Assembly: GCF_021353265.1 (NCBI RefSeq)
Contig: NZ_JAJTWU010000005.1
Location: forward strand, 372,001-436,000
Source: Pelomonas cellulosilytica
GTDB taxonomy: Bacteria; Pseudomonadota; Gammaproteobacteria; Burkholderiales; Burkholderiaceae_C
DNA length: 64,000 nucleotides
Reading direction: 5' to 3'
Shown here: piece after piece, positions 30,394 through 40,509 of the stretch
Position numbering within the stretch: the first letter of the stretch is position 1
How the letters are laid out: each line of letters begins with the position of its first letter
Made by a program: the position numbers and the translations under genes
Notes under the pieces: generated by a model
Told to the model about the DNA's origin: nothing
Database searches by the model: none
What the model saw: only the letters and a program-made list of their open reading frames with translations

Positions 30394-32046
30394 TCAGGGT
30401 GATCGCTGGATGGGGCCTTGCGGCGCGAAGCTGTGGGCGCTGGCCAGAGGCCAGTAGATGCGGAAGGTCGCATGCGGCAGCTCGCCGCGCAGTACCGCGC
30501 CGGGCTCGACGAACGGCAGCAGGTTGGCCAGCAGCCGCACCTCGTGCTTGTCCAGCCGATGCACGATGTGCTGGGCCGTGATCTCCTGCGGGTGGCACAG
30601 ACCGGCGGCCTCCACCAGCTCCTTCAGCGCCTTGAGCGTGTTCTTGTGGAAGTTGGCCACGCGCTGGGCCTTGTCGGGCACGAACAGTGCGCGCTGGCGT
30701 TGCGGGTCCTGCGTCGTCACGCCGGTGGGGCAGTGGCCGGTGTGGCAGGCCTGGGCCTGAATGCAGCCCAGCGCGAACATGAAGCCGCGCGCGGAGTTGC
30801 ACCAATCCGCGCCCAGCGCCATCAGCCGGACGATGTCGAAGGCCGTCGTCACCTTGCCGGCGCAGCCGATCTTGATCTTGTCGCGCAGGTTCAGGCCCAC
30901 CAGCGTGTTGTGCACCAGCAGCAGCCCTTCCTGAAGCGGCGCGCCGACGTTGTTCGTGAACTCCAGCGGCGCCGCGCCCGTGCCGCCTTCGGCACCGTCG
31001 ACGACGATGAAGTCCGGCGTGATGCCGGTCTCCAGCATGGCCTTGGCCAGCGCGAACCACTCCCATGGGTGGCCGATGCAGAGCTTGAAGCCCGTCGGCT
31101 TGCCGCCCGACAGCGTGCGCAACTGCTCGATGAACCGCATCATCTCGACGGGCGTGGAGAAGGCGCTGTGCCGCGCCGGCGAGATGCAGTCCACGCCCTC
31201 CGGCACGCCGCGCGCCGCGGCGATCTCGGCGGTGACCTTCGGGCCCGGCAGCACGCCGCCGTGGCCCGGCTTGGCGCCCTGGCTGAGCTTGAGCTCGATC
31301 ATCTTGACCTGCGGGTCGCGCGCGCCGGCGGCGAACTTCTCGGTGCTGAAGCTGCCGTCGTCGTTGCGGCAGCCGAAATAGCCCGAGCCGATCTCCCAGA
31401 TCAGGTCGCCGCCGTGCACGCGATGGTGCACGCTGATCGAGCCCTCGCCGGTGTCGTGCGCGAAGCCGCCCGCCTTGGCGCCCTTGTTCAGCGACAGGAT
31501 GGCGTTGGCGCTAAGCGCGCCGAAGCTCATCGCCGAAATGTTGAACACGCTGGCCGAGTAGGGCTGCTCGCGGCCGGCGCCAATGGTGATGCGAAAGTCG
31601 TGGCTCGTGAGATGAGTCGGCACCAGCGAGTGGTTGATCCATTCGTAGCCGCGCTGCTCCACGTCCAGCTGCGTGCCGAAGGGTCGCTGGTCGGGCTCGC
31701 CCTTGGCGCGCTGGTAGACGATGGAGCGCTGGGCGCGCGAGAACGGTGCTGCGTCGTTGTCGCCCTCGACGAAGTACTGGCGGATCTCGGGCCGGATGAA
31801 CTCCAGCAGGAAGCGCAGGTGGCCGATGACCGGGTAGTTGCGCAGGATGGCGTGGCGCTGCTGGCGGATGTCGTGCAGGCCCAGCACAGTCAGCCCCAGG
31901 AAGAGCAGCGTCAGAACGCCGTCCGTCAGGCCGAGGCGCCAGCGCACGGCGAAGAACAGTGCCAGCGCGCCGCACAGCATCCAGCTCGCGTAGCGCAGCG
32001 GGAAATGCTCGTTGAGACGACGGGTCCAGCCAGGCCAGGCAAGCAT
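30394..32046 (-). CDS. FMN-binding glutamate-synthase-family protein
   Basis: The 550-residue protein starts with a membrane-spanning pair of helices (about residues 21-60) and continues with a GltS-like FMN/Fe-S domain: GSISVHHRVHGGDLIWEIGS, MIELKLSQGAKPGHGGVLPG, FIVVDGAEGGTGAAP, IGCAGKVTTAFDIVRLMALG, and the cluster motif GCIQAQACHTGHCPTGV with Cys spacing like the 3Fe-4S site of glutamate synthase. It lacks the amidotransferase domain, so it is not complete glutamate synthase; its reaction is not established. The ATG at 32046 is taken; upstream in-frame residues are not conserved-looking. Confidence 0.9.
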   Translation of the reverse strand: MLAWPGWTRRLNEHFPLRYASWMLCGALALFFAVRWRLGLTDGVLTLLFLGLTVLGLHDIRQQRHAILRNYPVIGHLRFLLEFIRPEIRQYFVEGDNDAAPFSRAQRSIVYQRAKGEPDQRPFGTQLDVEQRGYEWINHSLVPTHLTSHDFRITIGAGREQPYSASVFNISAMSFGALSANAILSLNKGAKAGGFAHDTGEGSISVHHRVHGGDLIWEIGSGYFGCRNDDGSFSTEKFAAGARDPQVKMIELKLSQGAKPGHGGVLPGPKVTAEIAAARGVPEGVDCISPARHSAFSTPVEMMRFIEQLRTLSGGKPTGFKLCIGHPWEWFALAKAMLETGITPDFIVVDGAEGGTGAAPLEFTNNVGAPLQEGLLLVHNTLVGLNLRDKIKIGCAGKVTTAFDIVRLMALGADWCNSARGFMFALGCIQAQACHTGHCPTGVTTQDPQRQRALFVPDKAQRVANFHKNTLKALKELVEAAGLCHPQEITAQHIVHRLDKHEVRLLANLLPFVEPGAVLRGELPHATFRIYWPLASAHSFAPQGPIQRSP

Positions 32047-32132
32047 TGAAAAGTCCTTCAAGACGGGTGACCGACGGATGCTAGCCCGGCGGCCCTGACA
32101 ATCGCCCGGACTCAACCTCCAGGTGGCTGTCG

Positions 32133-34001
32133 ATGAAGTCCTTGTTCTCCAAGATCGGTTGGCTGTTCTCCCGGGCCTGGTGGCTGCTGGACGGCACGCG
32201 TCGCGCGCTGATGAACCTGCTGGTTCTGCTGCTGCTCGTCATCCTGGCCGCCGGCCTGCTCGCGCGCGGGCCGAAGCCGCTGCAGGACAAGACCATCCTC
32301 GTCGTGAAGCTCGACGGCAACCTCGTCGAGCAGTTCTCCGGCAGCCCGCGCGAGCAGCTCATCGCCGAGGCGCAGGGCATGCCGCGGCTGCACCAGACGC
32401 GGCTGCGCGACGTGCTCGCCGTGCTGGACCAGGCGGCGAGCGACAACGCCATCGGCGCCGTCACGCTGGACCTGGACGACTTCGGGGGCGCGGGCCTGGC
32501 GGGCCTGCACGAGGTGGCCGCGGCGCTGCAGCGTTTCAGGAAGAGCGGCAAGCCGGTCTACGCCTACGCCGACAACTACAGCCAGCGCGCCTACTTCCTC
32601 GCCGCCCAGGCCAGCGAGGTATACGTGCACCCGATGGGCATGGTGATGCTGGAGGGCTATGGCCGCTGGCGAACCTACTACAAGGACGCGATGGACCGCC
32701 TTGGCGTCACGGCGCACGTCATCAAGGTCGGCACCTACAAGAGCTTTGCCGAGCCCTACACCGCCAACGGCCCCAGCGCCGCGACGCTTGAAGCTGAGGG
32801 GCTCGTTTACGGCGAGCTGTGGAACGGCTACACCACCGCTGTGGAAGGCGCCCGCAAGCTGCCTGCCGGCAGCATCGCGCAGGCCATCGCCGAGCTGCCG
32901 CAGCGCATGGCCACCGTCAAGGGTGACCCGGCGCAGCTGGCCGTGCAGCTCAAGCTCGTCGACGGCGTCAAGACGCGCGACGAGATGCGCGAACTGCTCA
33001 TCAGCCACGGCGCACGTGACGACCAGGCCCGCAGCTTCCGCCAGGTGTCGCTGGGCGACTACCTTGCGCATGTGAAGGACGCCGGCGCACCCAGCGCCGT
33101 GCAGCCGGGCATCGGCATCGTCGTGGCCGAGGGCGAGATCGTCGACGGCGAGGCCGGCCCCGGCCGTGTCGGTGGCGATTCCACCGCCCAGCTCGTCCGC
33201 CGCGCCCGGGAGGATGCCGCCATCAAGGCCATCGTGCTGCGCGTGAACTCACCCGGCGGCAGCGCGTTCGCGTCCGAGATCGTGCGCCGCGAGCTGGAGC
33301 TGACGCGCCAGGCTGGCAAGCCGGTCGTCGTGTCGATGGGCGACGTGGCGGCCTCCGGCGGCTACTGGATCTCCACCAGCAGCGATGCCGTCATTGCCGA
33401 CCCCGGCACCATCACCGGCAGCATTGGCGTCTTCGGCATCCTGCCGACGGCCGAGGGGCTGATGGACAAGCTGTCGCTGCACACCGGCGGCGTGACGACG
33501 ACCTGGCTGGCTGGCGCCGGCGACCCGCGCCGGCCGCTGGACCCGCGCTACCAGGCCATCGTGCAGTCCAGCGTCGACAACATCTACGCTCGCTTCACGC
33601 AGCTGGCCGCGCAGGCGCGCAAGAGCACGCCGGAGAAGATCGACACCGTGGCGCAGGGCCGCATCTGGACCGGCGCGCAGGCGAAGGAGCGCGGCCTCGT
33701 CGACCGCCTCGGCAGCCTTGACGACGCCGTGCAGGCGGCGGCGCAGCTGGCCAAGCTGGACGTCAAGGCCGGCGAGAAGCCGCGCGTCGCCTACCTGGAG
33801 CGCGAACTGAGCACCCGCGAGCGGCTGCTCGCCTCGCTGGGCGATGTGATGGCGCCATCGCTGCTTCAGTCGTTGGGCCTGGCCGCATTGCCGGCGCCGG
33901 TCATCGAGGAGCTGTCGACGCTGAAGGCACTTGCCCAGGCGTCGGTGCAGGGGCACTGGGAGCGCGCGGCGGTCGTGCACTGCCTGTGCGGGGCGCCTTG
34001 A
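32133..34001 (+). CDS. sppA: Signal peptide peptidase SppA, 67K type (protease IV)
   Basis: The 622-residue membrane-bound serine protease degrades cleaved signal peptides. It has one N-terminal transmembrane helix (about residues 27-46), then two tandem S49 domains. The catalytic Lys is in IKVGTYKSFAEPYT (first domain) and the Ser in TGSIGVFGILPTAEG (second domain); the DVAASGGYWIS block precedes it. Length and two-domain layout match the enterobacterial 67K enzyme. It stands alone, 57 bases before the UPF0149 gene on the same strand. Confidence 0.95.
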   Translation: MKSLFSKIGWLFSRAWWLLDGTRRALMNLLVLLLLVILAAGLLARGPKPLQDKTILVVKLDGNLVEQFSGSPREQLIAEAQGMPRLHQTRLRDVLAVLDQAASDNAIGAVTLDLDDFGGAGLAGLHEVAAALQRFRKSGKPVYAYADNYSQRAYFLAAQASEVYVHPMGMVMLEGYGRWRTYYKDAMDRLGVTAHVIKVGTYKSFAEPYTANGPSAATLEAEGLVYGELWNGYTTAVEGARKLPAGSIAQAIAELPQRMATVKGDPAQLAVQLKLVDGVKTRDEMRELLISHGARDDQARSFRQVSLGDYLAHVKDAGAPSAVQPGIGIVVAEGEIVDGEAGPGRVGGDSTAQLVRRAREDAAIKAIVLRVNSPGGSAFASEIVRRELELTRQAGKPVVVSMGDVAASGGYWISTSSDAVIADPGTITGSIGVFGILPTAEGLMDKLSLHTGGVTTTWLAGAGDPRRPLDPRYQAIVQSSVDNIYARFTQLAAQARKSTPEKIDTVAQGRIWTGAQAKERGLVDRLGSLDDAVQAAAQLAKLDVKAGEKPRVAYLERELSTRERLLASLGDVMAPSLLQSLGLAALPAPVIEELSTLKALAQASVQGHWERAAVVHCLCGAP

Positions 34002-34058
34002 GCGACGCCAGGCGGCCGGCGCTGGCCGCCTGACGCGCATCGAGCAGACAATGCCTGG

Positions 34059-34820
34059 ATGAGCATCCAAGACCTGACCGACGCCGAGTTCGCCGAACTC
34101 GACGAACTCCTGGCCGCCACGCCCGAGCCGCTCCAGCCGCTGGACGCCTCCATGCTGGACGGCTATTTGTGCGGCGTCATCGTGCAGCCCCGCCTCATCG
34201 AGGTGGACGAGTGGCTGCCCAACATCTTCGACTACGACGGCGGCCTGCTGCCCGACACGGTGGACGCCGGCTGGCTGGACCGGCTGACGGCGCTGGTGCA
34301 GCGCCGCCATGCCGCGCTGAACCGCGGTCTGGCCGAGGACGGCTGGTTCGACCCGGTCATCCTCGACGTCGACGAAGACCTGCAACCCGATCCGCTGCCC
34401 GAAGGCGCGAGTGACGACGAACGCTCGGCCCGCGCGAGCTACGACGCGCTGGGCCCGATCTCGCGCGCGTTGATGCCGTGGGTCGCCGGCTTCCAGCATG
34501 CGGCGCTGTGCTTCCCCGAGCTGGCCGAGATGCCCAACGACGACGTGGCAGCGGCGCTCGCCCGGCTGTACCGCCATCTGCCGGCCGAGACCGACGAGGA
34601 GAAGGAAGTCGTCGCGACGCTGGACCGCGAGCATCCGCTGAAGGACCTGGACGACGCGATCGAGGAAATGGTCGTCACGGTCGCCGACCTCGCCGACTTG
34701 ACGGAGACCGAGCGCTACCGCGTCGAGACCATCCGGCGCGACACGCCCAAGGTGGGCCGCAATGACCCCTGCCCCTGCGGCTCCGGCCGCAAGTACAAGG
34801 TTTGCCACGGCAGCAATTGA
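34059..34820 (+). CDS. UPF0149 (YecA-like) protein with C-terminal SEC-C zinc motif
   Basis: The 253-residue cytoplasmic protein has an acidic helical UPF0149/YgfB-YecA domain ([33 protein letters not shown]) and a C-terminal SEC-C zinc finger ([17 protein letters not shown]), the same motif that ends SecA. Proteins of this type may assist at the Sec pathway or ribosome; the exact function is not known. It lies just after sppA, a protein that handles signal peptides, so a link to export is plausible but is inference. Confidence 0.92.
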   Translation: MSIQDLTDAEFAELDELLAATPEPLQPLDASMLDGYLCGVIVQPRLIEVDEWLPNIFDYDGGLLPDTVDAGWLDRLTALVQRRHAALNRGLAEDGWFDPVILDVDEDLQPDPLPEGASDDERSARASYDALGPISRALMPWVAGFQHAALCFPELAEMPNDDVAAALARLYRHLPAETDEEKEVVATLDREHPLKDLDDAIEEMVVTVADLADLTETERYRVETIRRDTPKVGRNDPCPCGSGRKYKVCHGSN

Positions 34821-34890
34821 GCCGTCCCGTACCGGCCTCGCTGATTCCACGGCAGCCGCTTGAGGAGGCCCGGCGCCATGCGCGGGCCGC

Positions 34891-35664
34891 ATGTCGTCGA
34901 TGAAGATCCAACTGCTGTCCGACCTCCACCTGGAGACCGAGTCCTACCAGCCGGTTCCGGCACCCGATGCCGAGCTGCTGATCCTCGCGGGCGACATCGA
35001 CGCCACCTGGCTCAGCCTTGAGCTGTTCCGCGGCTGGCCGGTGCCGGTGCTGTTCGTGCCCGGCAACCACGAGTTCGACCGCCGCGACGTGGATGACGCG
35101 CGCGAGGCCCTGCGCCGGCATGTCCAGGGGCTGGGCTTGCGCATGCTGGACGACGAGGCTGTCGTGATGCCCGACGCGCAGGGCCGGCGCGTGCGCTTCG
35201 TCGGCTGCACGCGCTGGTGCGACTTCGACGCCTTCGGCCCCGCGGGCCGCGAGCGGGCGATGCGCGCCGGCGGCTACTTCCAGAAGGTCATGCAGTCCAC
35301 GCGCGATGGCGAGGATTTCGGCGTGGATGCGGTGCGTGCGCTCGCGCTGGACAGCCGCGCCTGGCTGGCCGGCGAGCTGTCGCGCCAGGGCGAGTGGGAC
35401 GCGACGGTCGTCGTCACGCACTTCGCGCCCAGCCTGAAGAGCGCCGACCCGCGCTACGGCCGCCAGCCCGGCACCGCCAGCTTCTGCAACGACGACGAGG
35501 CACTGCTGCCCTTCGCGCAGCTGTGGATCCACGGCCATGTGCATTGCCGGCACGACTACCGGCTGGGCGACACGCGCGTCGTCAGCAACGCCCGCGGCCA
35601 TTCGCGCCGGGGCGAGGCCGACGGCTTCAATGGCCAGCGTGTGCTGGAGGTCTTTCCGGCCTGA
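34891..35664 (+). CDS. Metallophosphoesterase
   Basis: A 257-residue calcineurin-like phosphoesterase with the full dimetal site: IQLLSDLHLE (Asp and His), LILAGDID, FVPGNHEF (Asn-His), VVVTHFAPS (His), and LWIHGHVHCRHDYR (GHxH). It hydrolyses phosphoesters in the cytoplasm; the substrate is unknown. The start at 34891 gives MSSMKIQLL; the second Met at 34900 is also possible. Its 3' end overlaps by 38 bases the convergent DMT transporter gene. Confidence 0.92.
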   Translation: MSSMKIQLLSDLHLETESYQPVPAPDAELLILAGDIDATWLSLELFRGWPVPVLFVPGNHEFDRRDVDDAREALRRHVQGLGLRMLDDEAVVMPDAQGRRVRFVGCTRWCDFDAFGPAGRERAMRAGGYFQKVMQSTRDGEDFGVDAVRALALDSRAWLAGELSRQGEWDATVVVTHFAPSLKSADPRYGRQPGTASFCNDDEALLPFAQLWIHGHVHCRHDYRLGDTRVVSNARGHSRRGEADGFNGQRVLEVFPA

Positions 35665-36607
35665 TGCGCAGCGCCCAGCTGACGCCCGCCACCAGCAGCG
35701 CGATGCCGGCCACCGTGGCTGGCGGCGGCAGGCGCTGGTGCCACATGAAGGCATAGGCCAGCGCGGCCAGCGTCTCGAAGACGATGAGCTGACCCGTGAG
35801 CGATGTGGGCAGCCGCTGGCTCGCCTCGTTCCAGCACAGCGTGCCCAGCCATGACGAGCACAGCCCGATGGCCGCCATCAGGCCCACGTAGGCCAGCGGC
35901 CGCTCGCCCAGCGGGAAGGCGTAGCCCGCGGGCACCAGCGCGCCAGGCAGCGCGACCTGGACGATGGCGAGCAACACCGCGCCCAGCAGCGCCATCGGCA
36001 GCGTGACCAGCCCCTGCGCCGTCGCCCAGGCGCGTGGTGACCTGTCGGTATGGGCGCGCAGCCAGTCAGCGTTGCGGATCGGGTACCACGTCCAGCACGC
36101 GACGGCGGCGATGGCCAGCATGGCGCCTTCGGCGTAGCGGCGCAGGTCGCCCGCCTGTGCCTGCAACACCTGCAGCTCGTCGCGGTTGACGAAGGCCAGG
36201 CCGGCGGCGATCAAGGCCAGCGACGGCGCGAGCCGCAGCCACGGCAGCTGGCCGTCGCGCACACGGTTTCGGTGGTTGGCGCAGACGGCGATGACGACCG
36301 GCAGCGTGCCGATGATCATCGTTGGCAGAGGCGCGCCGGCGCGCTGGATGGCGGCGGACAGGCACAGGTAGTACAGGAAGTTGCCCACCAGGCTCAGCTT
36401 GGCCGCCTCCACCCAGTCCGCCGGTCGCAGCTCGCGCAGCGCGCGCCGGTCCAGTGCCAGCCCCAGTGGCACTGCGATGAGCCCGAAGGCCAGGTAGCGG
36501 CCCACGGTCAACAGCGCCGGCGCATAGCCGGGCAGCATGACCGGCGCGACGAATACCAGCCCCCACATCAGCCCGGCGGTCAGGGCGAACAGCAAACCGA
36601 GAAACAT
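35627..36607 (-). CDS. DMT-superfamily (EamA) transporter
   Basis: The 326-residue protein has about ten transmembrane helices and the EamA repeat pattern (LGLLFALTAGLMWGLVFVAP, NFLYYLCLSAAIQRAGAPL, GLCSSWLGTLCWNEASQRLP, LIVFETLAALAYAFMWHQRL). It probably exports small metabolites; no specific substrate can be read. Three Met codons near the start are possible (36607, 36616, 36619); I used 36607, which begins at the first helix. The gene overlaps the convergent phosphoesterase gene by 38 bases at its 3' end. Confidence 0.88.
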   Translation of the reverse strand: MFLGLLFALTAGLMWGLVFVAPVMLPGYAPALLTVGRYLAFGLIAVPLGLALDRRALRELRPADWVEAAKLSLVGNFLYYLCLSAAIQRAGAPLPTMIIGTLPVVIAVCANHRNRVRDGQLPWLRLAPSLALIAAGLAFVNRDELQVLQAQAGDLRRYAEGAMLAIAAVACWTWYPIRNADWLRAHTDRSPRAWATAQGLVTLPMALLGAVLLAIVQVALPGALVPAGYAFPLGERPLAYVGLMAAIGLCSSWLGTLCWNEASQRLPTSLTGQLIVFETLAALAYAFMWHQRLPPPATVAGIALLVAGVSWALRIRPERPPAHAGH

Positions 36608-36709
36608 GACCGCCATCATCCCGCAGCGTTCACCGGTGCCGGTTGCGGCGGCGCGCCCGGCCGGCGACAGTCCGGAGTTGACCCGGAAACGACCCATACC
36701 CCGACGCCG

Positions 36710-37456
36710 ATGTTCACGCGCCACCGTCTTCGTGCCGCCCCCGCCCGCTGGGGTGCGTGGCTGCTGCTGTGCGGCAGCCCGGCCTGGGCGGCTCACCCGC
36801 TGCAGACCGAAGACACCGGCACGCAGGGCCAGGGCAACGTGGAGATCGAGAAGGGGCTGTCGTGGACGCGCTCCGCCGGCACCACGGTGTTTGCCTTCCA
36901 GCCGCAGCTGTCCTACGGACTGACGCCGGCGCTGGACCTGATCGTGCAGCCGTCGTGGCAGCGGCAGCCTGGCGTGCGCGGCTTCGGCGACACGGCGCTG
37001 GACGCCAAGTGGCGCTTCTTCGCGGTGCCGGGATGGTCGCTGGGGCTGCGCGCCGGCGCCAGCGTGTCATCTGGCGACGCCCGGCTGGGCCTGCCGCGCG
37101 GCACGTTGCAACCGCACGGCCTGCTGGTGGCCACCGTGAGCGACGGCCCGTGGACGCTGCATGCCAACCTGGGCCTGGACCGCAACCCCGCGGCGTCCGG
37201 CCTGCGCCGCCATGTGGCGCATGCGTCGGCTGCCGTCGTGTGGGCAGCCGCCGACGGCCTGGCCTGGACGCTGGACGTGGGCACCAGCAGCGACCCCGAC
37301 CCCGCGCGCCGCGCCTGGCCGGCGACGCTGCTGACCGGGTTCATCTACACGCTGACGCCGCACCTGGACGCGGACCTGGGCTACCAGCGCAGCGCCAACG
37401 CCCGCCCCGCGTCGCGGCAATGGCTGCTGGGGTTGACCTACCGGTTCTCGACCTGA
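36710..37456 (+). CDS. Outer-membrane transporter-like protein (Phenol_MetA_deg type)
   Basis: The 248-residue product has a signal peptide (about residues 1-27, ending SPAWA-AHPLQTEDTGTQGQ) and a series of amphipathic beta strands ending with an aromatic C-terminal residue region (WLLGLTYRFST), typical of outer-membrane beta barrels. The TEDTGTQGQGNVEIE and FQPQLSYGLTPALDLIVQPS phrases resemble the putative phenol-degradation MetA-pathway/transporter family. Its natural ligand is not known. The ATG at 36710 lies within an open frame that runs much further upstream without family-like sequence. It overlaps the convergent glpD by 19 bases. Confidence 0.78.
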   Translation: MFTRHRLRAAPARWGAWLLLCGSPAWAAHPLQTEDTGTQGQGNVEIEKGLSWTRSAGTTVFAFQPQLSYGLTPALDLIVQPSWQRQPGVRGFGDTALDAKWRFFAVPGWSLGLRAGASVSSGDARLGLPRGTLQPHGLLVATVSDGPWTLHANLGLDRNPAASGLRRHVAHASAAVVWAAADGLAWTLDVGTSSDPDPARRAWPATLLTGFIYTLTPHLDADLGYQRSANARPASRQWLLGLTYRFST

Positions 37457-38916
37457 GCGACCTCGCCATACCAGGCCGCCACCGCGGCCCGCTGCGCGGC
37501 CGTGTAGTGCAGGCCCAGCTTGCTGCGCCGCCACAGCACGTCCTCGGCGCTGCGCGCCCATTCGTTGTCGGCCAGGTGGCGCAACTCGGCGTCGCCGAGG
37601 CCTGGCGCGATCTCGCGGCCCGGTGACGCCAGCAGTGCCTCGGCGTAGCTGCCGTAGGCGCGCGCCAAGCGGGCGACGGTGGCCGGCGGCTGCCCGGCAT
37701 GGCGGGCCTGCAGCGCGGCGGTGAAGCCGGCGATGTCCACGCCGTGCCGACCGAGGTCGCCGCCGGGCAGCCGCGCGGTCGCCGTCCATGGCTTGCGCGC
37801 GTCGCCCAGCAGGCCGCCGAGCTGCGAGGCGCCGTCCTCGGCGAGCTTGCGGTAGGTCGTCAGCTTTCCGCCCCAGACGTTGAGCAGCGGCGCGCCGCCG
37901 GCCGCATCGGCCTCCAGCAGGTAGTCGCGCGTGACGGACGAGGCAGAGCCGCCCTCGTCCAGCAGCGGGCGCACGCCGGCATAGGTCCAGCGCACATCGG
38001 CCGGTGTGACGGGCCGCACGAGATAACGGCTGGCCTGTTCGCACAGGTATTCGACTTCCTCGGCCGTGATCTTGGCGCGCGTCGGCGGCGCTTCGTGTTC
38101 AGGCAGCTCCACGTCGGTCGTGCCGATCAACGTAAAGCGGCCCTCGTAGGGAATCGCGAAGACGATGCGGCCATCGGGGTTCTGGAACAGGTAGGCGTGG
38201 TCGTGCGTGAAGCGCTGGTCCACGACGATGTGGCTGCCCTTGACCAGCCGCAGGCCGCGCGCCGGCAGACCTTGCCCGCGCAGGAACACCTCGGCCCAGG
38301 GGCCGGCCGCGTTGACCAGCGCGCGGGCGCGCAGCCGCCGGCCGTTCTGCAGGCCCAGCTGCCAGTGGTCCACGCCGCGCCGGGCCTCGATCACGGCGCA
38401 GCGCGTCAGCACCTCGGCGCCGCGCGCGTGAGCATCGCGTGCGTTGGCGACGACGAGCCGGGCGTCGTCCGCCCAGCCGTCGGTGTAGACGAAGCCGTGT
38501 TTGAACTCGGGCTTCAGCGGCGCGCCGTAGACACTGCCGGTGAGCGTGAGGCCGCGCGAGCCGGGCAGCAGCTCGCGCTTCGCGAGGTGGTCGTACAGGA
38601 ACAGCCCGAGGCGGATCATCCAGGCCGGCCGCAGATGCGGCGCATGCGGCAGCACGAAACTCAGCGGCTGAATCAGGTGCGGCGCGCTCCTCAGCAGCAC
38701 CTCGCGCTCGCGCAGCGCCTTGGCCACCAGCGAGAACTCATAGGTCTCCAGGTAGCGCAGCCCGCCGTGCACGAGCTTGGTGGAGGACGAGGACGTGTGC
38801 GCGGCGAGGTCGTCCGCCTCGGCCAGCAGCACCCGCCAGCCGCGGCCGGCAAGGTCCCGCGCCAGGCCCGCGCCGTTGATGCCGCCGCCCACGACCACCA
38901 CGTCAAAATCATCCAT
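37438..38916 (-). CDS. glpD: Glycerol-3-phosphate dehydrogenase (FAD, aerobic type)
   Basis: The 492-residue enzyme oxidises glycerol 3-phosphate to dihydroxyacetone phosphate and passes electrons to quinone at the inner membrane. It starts MDDFDVVVVGGGINGAGLAR (FAD-binding GGGINGAG), followed by HTSSSSTKLVHGGLRYLE, and has FAIPYEGRFTLIGTTDVE and VWGGKLTTYRKLAE later. I used the ATG at 38916; an adjacent upstream TTG would add one residue. It is divergent from glpK with 97 bases between, so a shared control region (GlpR-type) is likely. A glpF uptake gene is not in the window. Confidence 0.96.
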   Translation of the reverse strand: MDDFDVVVVGGGINGAGLARDLAGRGWRVLLAEADDLAAHTSSSSTKLVHGGLRYLETYEFSLVAKALREREVLLRSAPHLIQPLSFVLPHAPHLRPAWMIRLGLFLYDHLAKRELLPGSRGLTLTGSVYGAPLKPEFKHGFVYTDGWADDARLVVANARDAHARGAEVLTRCAVIEARRGVDHWQLGLQNGRRLRARALVNAAGPWAEVFLRGQGLPARGLRLVKGSHIVVDQRFTHDHAYLFQNPDGRIVFAIPYEGRFTLIGTTDVELPEHEAPPTRAKITAEEVEYLCEQASRYLVRPVTPADVRWTYAGVRPLLDEGGSASSVTRDYLLEADAAGGAPLLNVWGGKLTTYRKLAEDGASQLGGLLGDARKPWTATARLPGGDLGRHGVDIAGFTAALQARHAGQPPATVARLARAYGSYAEALLASPGREIAPGLGDAELRHLADNEWARSAEDVLWRRSKLGLHYTAAQRAAVAAWYGEVAQVENR

Positions 38917-39013
38917 CAAGCTACTCTAGCCCCGCCCAGCCCGACACCGCGGAACGCGGGCCGGCTTGGGGCGGCCGGGCGCCCCGCCCGCAAAACGACG
39001 AATGGAAAGCCAC

Positions 39014-40480
39014 ATGGACGCACTGCTCGCGCTGGACCAGGGAACCTCCAGCTCACGTGCCCTCGTCTTTGATCGCAGCGGCCGGCTGCTCGCCGTCGCG
39101 CAGCGCGAGCTGACGCAGTACTTCCCTCAGCCCGGCTGGGTGGAGCATGACGCGGCGCAGATCTGGGCCGACCAGCTCGCCTGCGCGCGGGAGGCGGTCG
39201 CCAAGGCCGGTGTGAAGCCCACCTCCATCGGCATCACCAACCAGCGCGAGACCGTCGTGCTATGGGACCGCCAGACGGGCGAGCCGCTGCACCGCGCGCT
39301 CGTCTGGCAGGACCGGCGCACGGCGGCCTTCTGCGACGCGCTGAAGCAGCAGGGGCTTGAGCCGCGCATCCGCGAGCTGACCGGCCTGGTCATCGACCCG
39401 TACTTTTCCGCCACCAAGCTGCGCTGGCTGCTGGACTACTTGCCCGGCGCCCGGCAGCGCGCCGAGCGTGGCGAGTTGGCCTTCGGCACTGTGGACAGTT
39501 GGCTGCTGTGGCAGCTGACCGGTGGCGCGGTGCATGCCACCGACGTGACGAACGCGTCGCGCACGCTGCTGTTCGACATCCACCGCGGCGACTGGAGCGG
39601 CGAGCTGCTGGACCTGTTCGGCATCCCGCGCGCACTGCTGCCCGAGGTGCGGCCATCTGCAGGCGTCTTCGGCAAGGCCGTGGAATTCGGCATCCCCATC
39701 GCCGGCATCGCGGGCGACCAGCAGGCGGCGCTGTTCGGCCAGGCCGCGCTGCAGCCGGGCCAGGCCAAGAACACCTACGGCACCGGCTGCTTCCTGCTGA
39801 TGCACACCGGCGCCCGCGCGCATCCGTCCACGCAGGGCCTCATCACGACGCGGGCCGCGCAGGTGGGCGGCGACGCGCAGTTCGCGCTGGAAGGCAGCGT
39901 CTTTGTCGGCGGCGCCGTCGTGCAGTGGCTGCGAGACGGGCTGCGCGCCATCGGCGGCAGCGGCGAGGTGCAGGCGCTGGCCGAGAGCGTGCCGGATGCT
40001 GGCGGGCTGATGTTCGTGCCCGCCTTCGCCGGGCTGGGTGCGCCCTACTGGCGGCCGGATGCGCGCGGTGCCCTGCTGGGGCTGACGCGCGGCACGACGC
40101 AGGCCCACATCGCCCGCGCCGCGCTGGAGAGCATCGCCTTCCAGAGTGCCGCGGTGCTGACGGCGATGAACGCCGACGTCGGCGCGGCCGAGCGGCTGAC
40201 CGAGTTGCGCGTGGACGGCGGCGCCAGCGCCAACGACCTGCTTATGCAGTTCCAGGCCGACCTGCTGGGCATTCCGGTGCTGCGCCCGCAGGTCATCGAG
40301 ACGACGGCACTCGGCGCAGCGCTGCTGGCCGGCATCGGAGCGGGCCTCTACGCGTCGGCCGGCGAGATCGGCGCGATCTGGCAGCTGGACCGCGCGTTCG
40401 AGCCGCGCATGTCGCGCGACGAGGCCGCGGCCCGGCTGGCCGCCTGGGATCATGCCGTTCGCCAGGTGCTGGCCGGATGA
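39014..40480 (+). CDS. glpK: Glycerol kinase
   Basis: The 488-residue enzyme phosphorylates glycerol with ATP. It has the FGGY-kinase pattern: [17 protein letters not shown] at the start, [48 protein letters not shown], the [14 protein letters not shown] segment, and the C-terminal [19 protein letters not shown]. The Shine-Dalgarno GGAAAG (39005-39010) four bases before the ATG at 39014 decides that start over an earlier one. It is divergent from glpD and followed by an SGNH hydrolase gene 29 bases downstream. Confidence 0.96.
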   Translation: MDALLALDQGTSSSRALVFDRSGRLLAVAQRELTQYFPQPGWVEHDAAQIWADQLACAREAVAKAGVKPTSIGITNQRETVVLWDRQTGEPLHRALVWQDRRTAAFCDALKQQGLEPRIRELTGLVIDPYFSATKLRWLLDYLPGARQRAERGELAFGTVDSWLLWQLTGGAVHATDVTNASRTLLFDIHRGDWSGELLDLFGIPRALLPEVRPSAGVFGKAVEFGIPIAGIAGDQQAALFGQAALQPGQAKNTYGTGCFLLMHTGARAHPSTQGLITTRAAQVGGDAQFALEGSVFVGGAVVQWLRDGLRAIGGSGEVQALAESVPDAGGLMFVPAFAGLGAPYWRPDARGALLGLTRGTTQAHIARAALESIAFQSAAVLTAMNADVGAAERLTELRVDGGASANDLLMQFQADLLGIPVLRPQVIETTALGAALLAGIGAGLYASAGEIGAIWQLDRAFEPRMSRDEAAARLAAWDHAVRQVLAG

Positions 40481-40509
40481 CCACCCGCACTTTCACCACC
40501 AGAAGACCC